DNA from: Candidatus Woesearchaeota archaeon
Lineage (GTDB): Archaea; Nanobdellota; Nanobdellia; Woesearchaeales; 21-14-0-10-32-9
Reading direction: 5' to 3'
NCBI GenBank assembly: GCA_003562145.1
Contig: PWWA01000055.1
Span: forward strand, 1 to 7,591
DNA: 7,591 bases
Shown here: one piece after another, positions 6,368-7,591 of the stretch
Numbering within the stretch: position 1 is the first letter of the stretch
Layout: each line of letters begins with the position of its first letter
Notes under the pieces: generated by a model
Seen by the model: the letters and a program-made list of their open reading frames with translations, nothing else
Database searches by the model: none
What the model was told of the DNA's origin: nothing
Made by a program: the position numbers and the translations under genes

Positions 6368-6399
6368 TCGTTGAGAAACATTTATATATATGTCAACGA
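6368..6399. repeat. 7-bp inverted repeat bracketing the ATPase TATA box
   Basis: TCGTTGA at 6368-6374 is the exact reverse complement of TCAACGA at 6393-6399, with an 18-base spacer that contains the BRE and TATA elements. It may be an operator for a dimeric repressor, or a coincidence. A shorter overlapping palindrome, GTTTC-GTTGA-GAAAC (6365-6379), lies over the left arm. Confidence 0.4.
6381..6388 (+). promoter_or_regulatory. TATA box of the P-type ATPase gene
   Basis: TTTATATA with BRE-like GAAACA just upstream (6375-6380). A start is predicted at about 6411, giving a leader of about 25 bases that contains the Shine-Dalgarno site. The box lies between the arms of an inverted repeat (TCGTTGA 6368-6374, TCAACGA 6393-6399). 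Confidence 0.65.
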
Positions 6400-6421
6400 G
6401 CTTTTAAACCAGGTTCTAAAA

Positions 6422-6430
6422 GGAGAGGTG
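6422..6430 (+). promoter_or_regulatory. Shine-Dalgarno site that fixes the ATPase TTG start
   Basis: GGAGAGGTG ends 5 bases before TTG (6436-6438). An in-frame TAA lies immediately before that TTG and no ATG occurs in frame until well inside the second membrane helix, so TTG is the only workable start. Confidence 0.8.
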
Positions 6431-6435
6431 CTTAA

Positions 6436-7591
6436 TTGAACGATAAGAGCAAAACAGACAGCAAAGATGAAAGATACTGGTTTGTTAGATCTATAAGCGA
6501 GGCTTTGGATGAAACAAGCTCCTCGCTGCAAGGCCTTTCTGACGGTGAAGCAGAAAAAAGGCTGAAAGAATATGGTCCGAACACTATTGCTAAGGAAGAA
6601 GGCTTTAAGTGGTGGAAGAACCTCCTAGAAAAATTCAATAGCTTAATTATTTACGTGTTATTCGCGGCTGCAATTATATCTATTATATTTAACGAAGTAG
6701 TAGAGTTTATAGTTATAATAGTTATAATATTGATAACTGCTTTGATGGGGTTCTTCCAGGAATACAGCGCTAATAAGTCTATGCAGGCATTATCGAAATT
6801 GACTGCTAAGAAAGTCGAGGTTCTTAGGAATGGGAAGCGAAAGGAGATTTCTGCTGAGGAACTAGTTGTAGGTGATGTAATATCCTTGAAAAGGGGTATG
6901 ATTGTCCCTGCGGATCTAAGAGTTGTTGAGTGCTCAAATCTTTCCGTTGATGAAGCTATACTAACAGGGGAGTCTGTGCAGAAGCATAAGATAACAGGTC
7001 AGATAGCGCATAAAGATTTGTCTTTAAGTGACCGGGATAACATGTGTTTTGGGGGTACAAGCGTGACAGGAGGGTCAGGCAAAGGCTTGGTAGTAGAAAC
7101 TGGTTTGAATTCAGAAATTGGAAAGATTTCTTTAGCACTAAAGAAGATTGGTAAGACAAAGAGTCCTTTGCAGAAGAAAATCGATGTTATGGGCACAAGG
7201 ATTTCTTATATGGTGATAGCAGTATGTGTTTTCTTCTTCATAGTCTTACAGCTAAAGCAATTCGAGTTATACGAATCATTGATTCTGGTTGCAGCGGTAA
7301 TGGTAGGAGGTATACCTGAAGGTTTCCCTTTAACATTGACTCTTGCATTGTCTAATGGTGTTAGGCGAATGGCTAAAAGCAATGCTATTGTAAAAGACCT
7401 TAGCTCAGTAGAAACATTGGGCACAACTACTGTTATATGCACTGATAAGACAGGAACTCTTACAGAGAACAAGATGCGCGTCCAAAAATTCAACTTGTCT
7501 CTGGATAAAGAATTCAGCGTTGATGGCCATGGTTATGACCCTGAAAGTGTTTTCACAGCGGACCACAAAGTCGTAACCAAGGAATACTTCA
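6436..7591 (+). CDS. P2-type cation-transporting P-type ATPase, N-terminal part (cut by window edge)
   Basis: The first 385 residues of an ion-pumping ATPase, usually about 850-900 residues long. Order: N-terminal cation-ATPase domain (about 14-65, with LSDGEAEKRLKEYGPN); TM1 (69-86) and TM2 (91-109); actuator domain with VGDVISLKRGMIVPAD and the dephosphorylation loop TGES (177-180); TM3 (256-272) and TM4 (281-306) with ion-site motif GGIPEGFP (291-298); SSVETLG; and the phosphorylation motif DKTGTLT with D337 as the phosphorylated Asp. The sequence ends in the nucleotide-binding domain. Absence of CPx in TM4 rules out a P1B heavy-metal pump. The PEGxP type with RRMAKxNAIV points to the P2 group (SERCA/PMR1-like Ca2+ or related cation pumps). 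The decisive TM5-TM6 residues lie outside the window, so the ion is not assignable. It starts at TTG behind a strong Shine-Dalgarno site and is divergent from gatD. Confidence 0.93.
   Translation, partial: MNDKSKTDSKDERYWFVRSISEALDETSSSLQGLSDGEAEKRLKEYGPNTIAKEEGFKWWKNLLEKFNSLIIYVLFAAAIISIIFNEVVEFIVIIVIILITALMGFFQEYSANKSMQALSKLTAKKVEVLRNGKRKEISAEELVVGDVISLKRGMIVPADLRVVECSNLSVDEAILTGESVQKHKITGQIAHKDLSLSDRDNMCFGGTSVTGGSGKGLVVETGLNSEIGKISLALKKIGKTKSPLQKKIDVMGTRISYMVIAVCVFFFIVLQLKQFELYESLILVAAVMVGGIPEGFPLTLTLALSNGVRRMAKSNAIVKDLSSVETLGTTTVICTDKTGTLTENKMRVQKFNLSLDKEFSVDGHGYDPESVFTADHKVVTKEYF

Overview
The window is archaeal. It carries adjacent gatD and gatE, the two subunits of the archaea-specific Glu-tRNA(Gln) amidotransferase. 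It also has a tRNA gene interrupted by an intron at the archaeal 37/38 position, TTTATATA-type TATA boxes spaced for leaderless or short-leader transcripts, and no sigma70-like promoters. Genes are tightly packed, AT-rich, and favour AGA/AGG arginine and ATA isoleucine codons. An unusually short GatE, short intergenic gaps and overlapping genes would suit a small-genome (DPANN-like) archaeon, but that placement is inference; no rRNA or other phylogenetic marker is present.

Layout from left to right. First is the 5' part of a PEBP/YbhB-family gene on the minus strand, running off the left edge. A roughly 200-base gap without a convincing gene holds the promoter of an intron-containing tRNA-Arg(CCU). 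Directly after the tRNA comes a two-gene plus-strand unit: a polytopic membrane protein of the LPG-synthase-TM/UPF0104 (AglD/MprF-like) family, coupled by an ATGA overlap to a cytoplasmic protein that looks like a six-hairpin (alpha/alpha)6-barrel glycosidase. This unit converges on, and overlaps by 11 bases, a minus-strand PHP-domain phosphoesterase. Upstream of that, also on the minus strand, are gatE and gatD. A 113-base divergent promoter region separates gatD from a plus-strand P2-type cation-transporting ATPase that runs off the right edge.

Functionally, GatD releases ammonia (glutaminase/asparaginase fold) and GatE phosphorylates and amidates Glu-tRNA(Gln), so the organism probably makes Gln-tRNA indirectly. 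The GatE here lacks the AspRS-like GAD insertion normally found in the family; this is the most striking single observation. The membrane protein and glycosidase-like pair probably work on one glycan or glycolipid substrate, which cannot be named from sequence. The PHP protein and the ATPase appear to be separate transcription units with their own TATA boxes. I found no mobile element, CRISPR array or defence system, and nothing that clearly amounts to a new multi-gene system.
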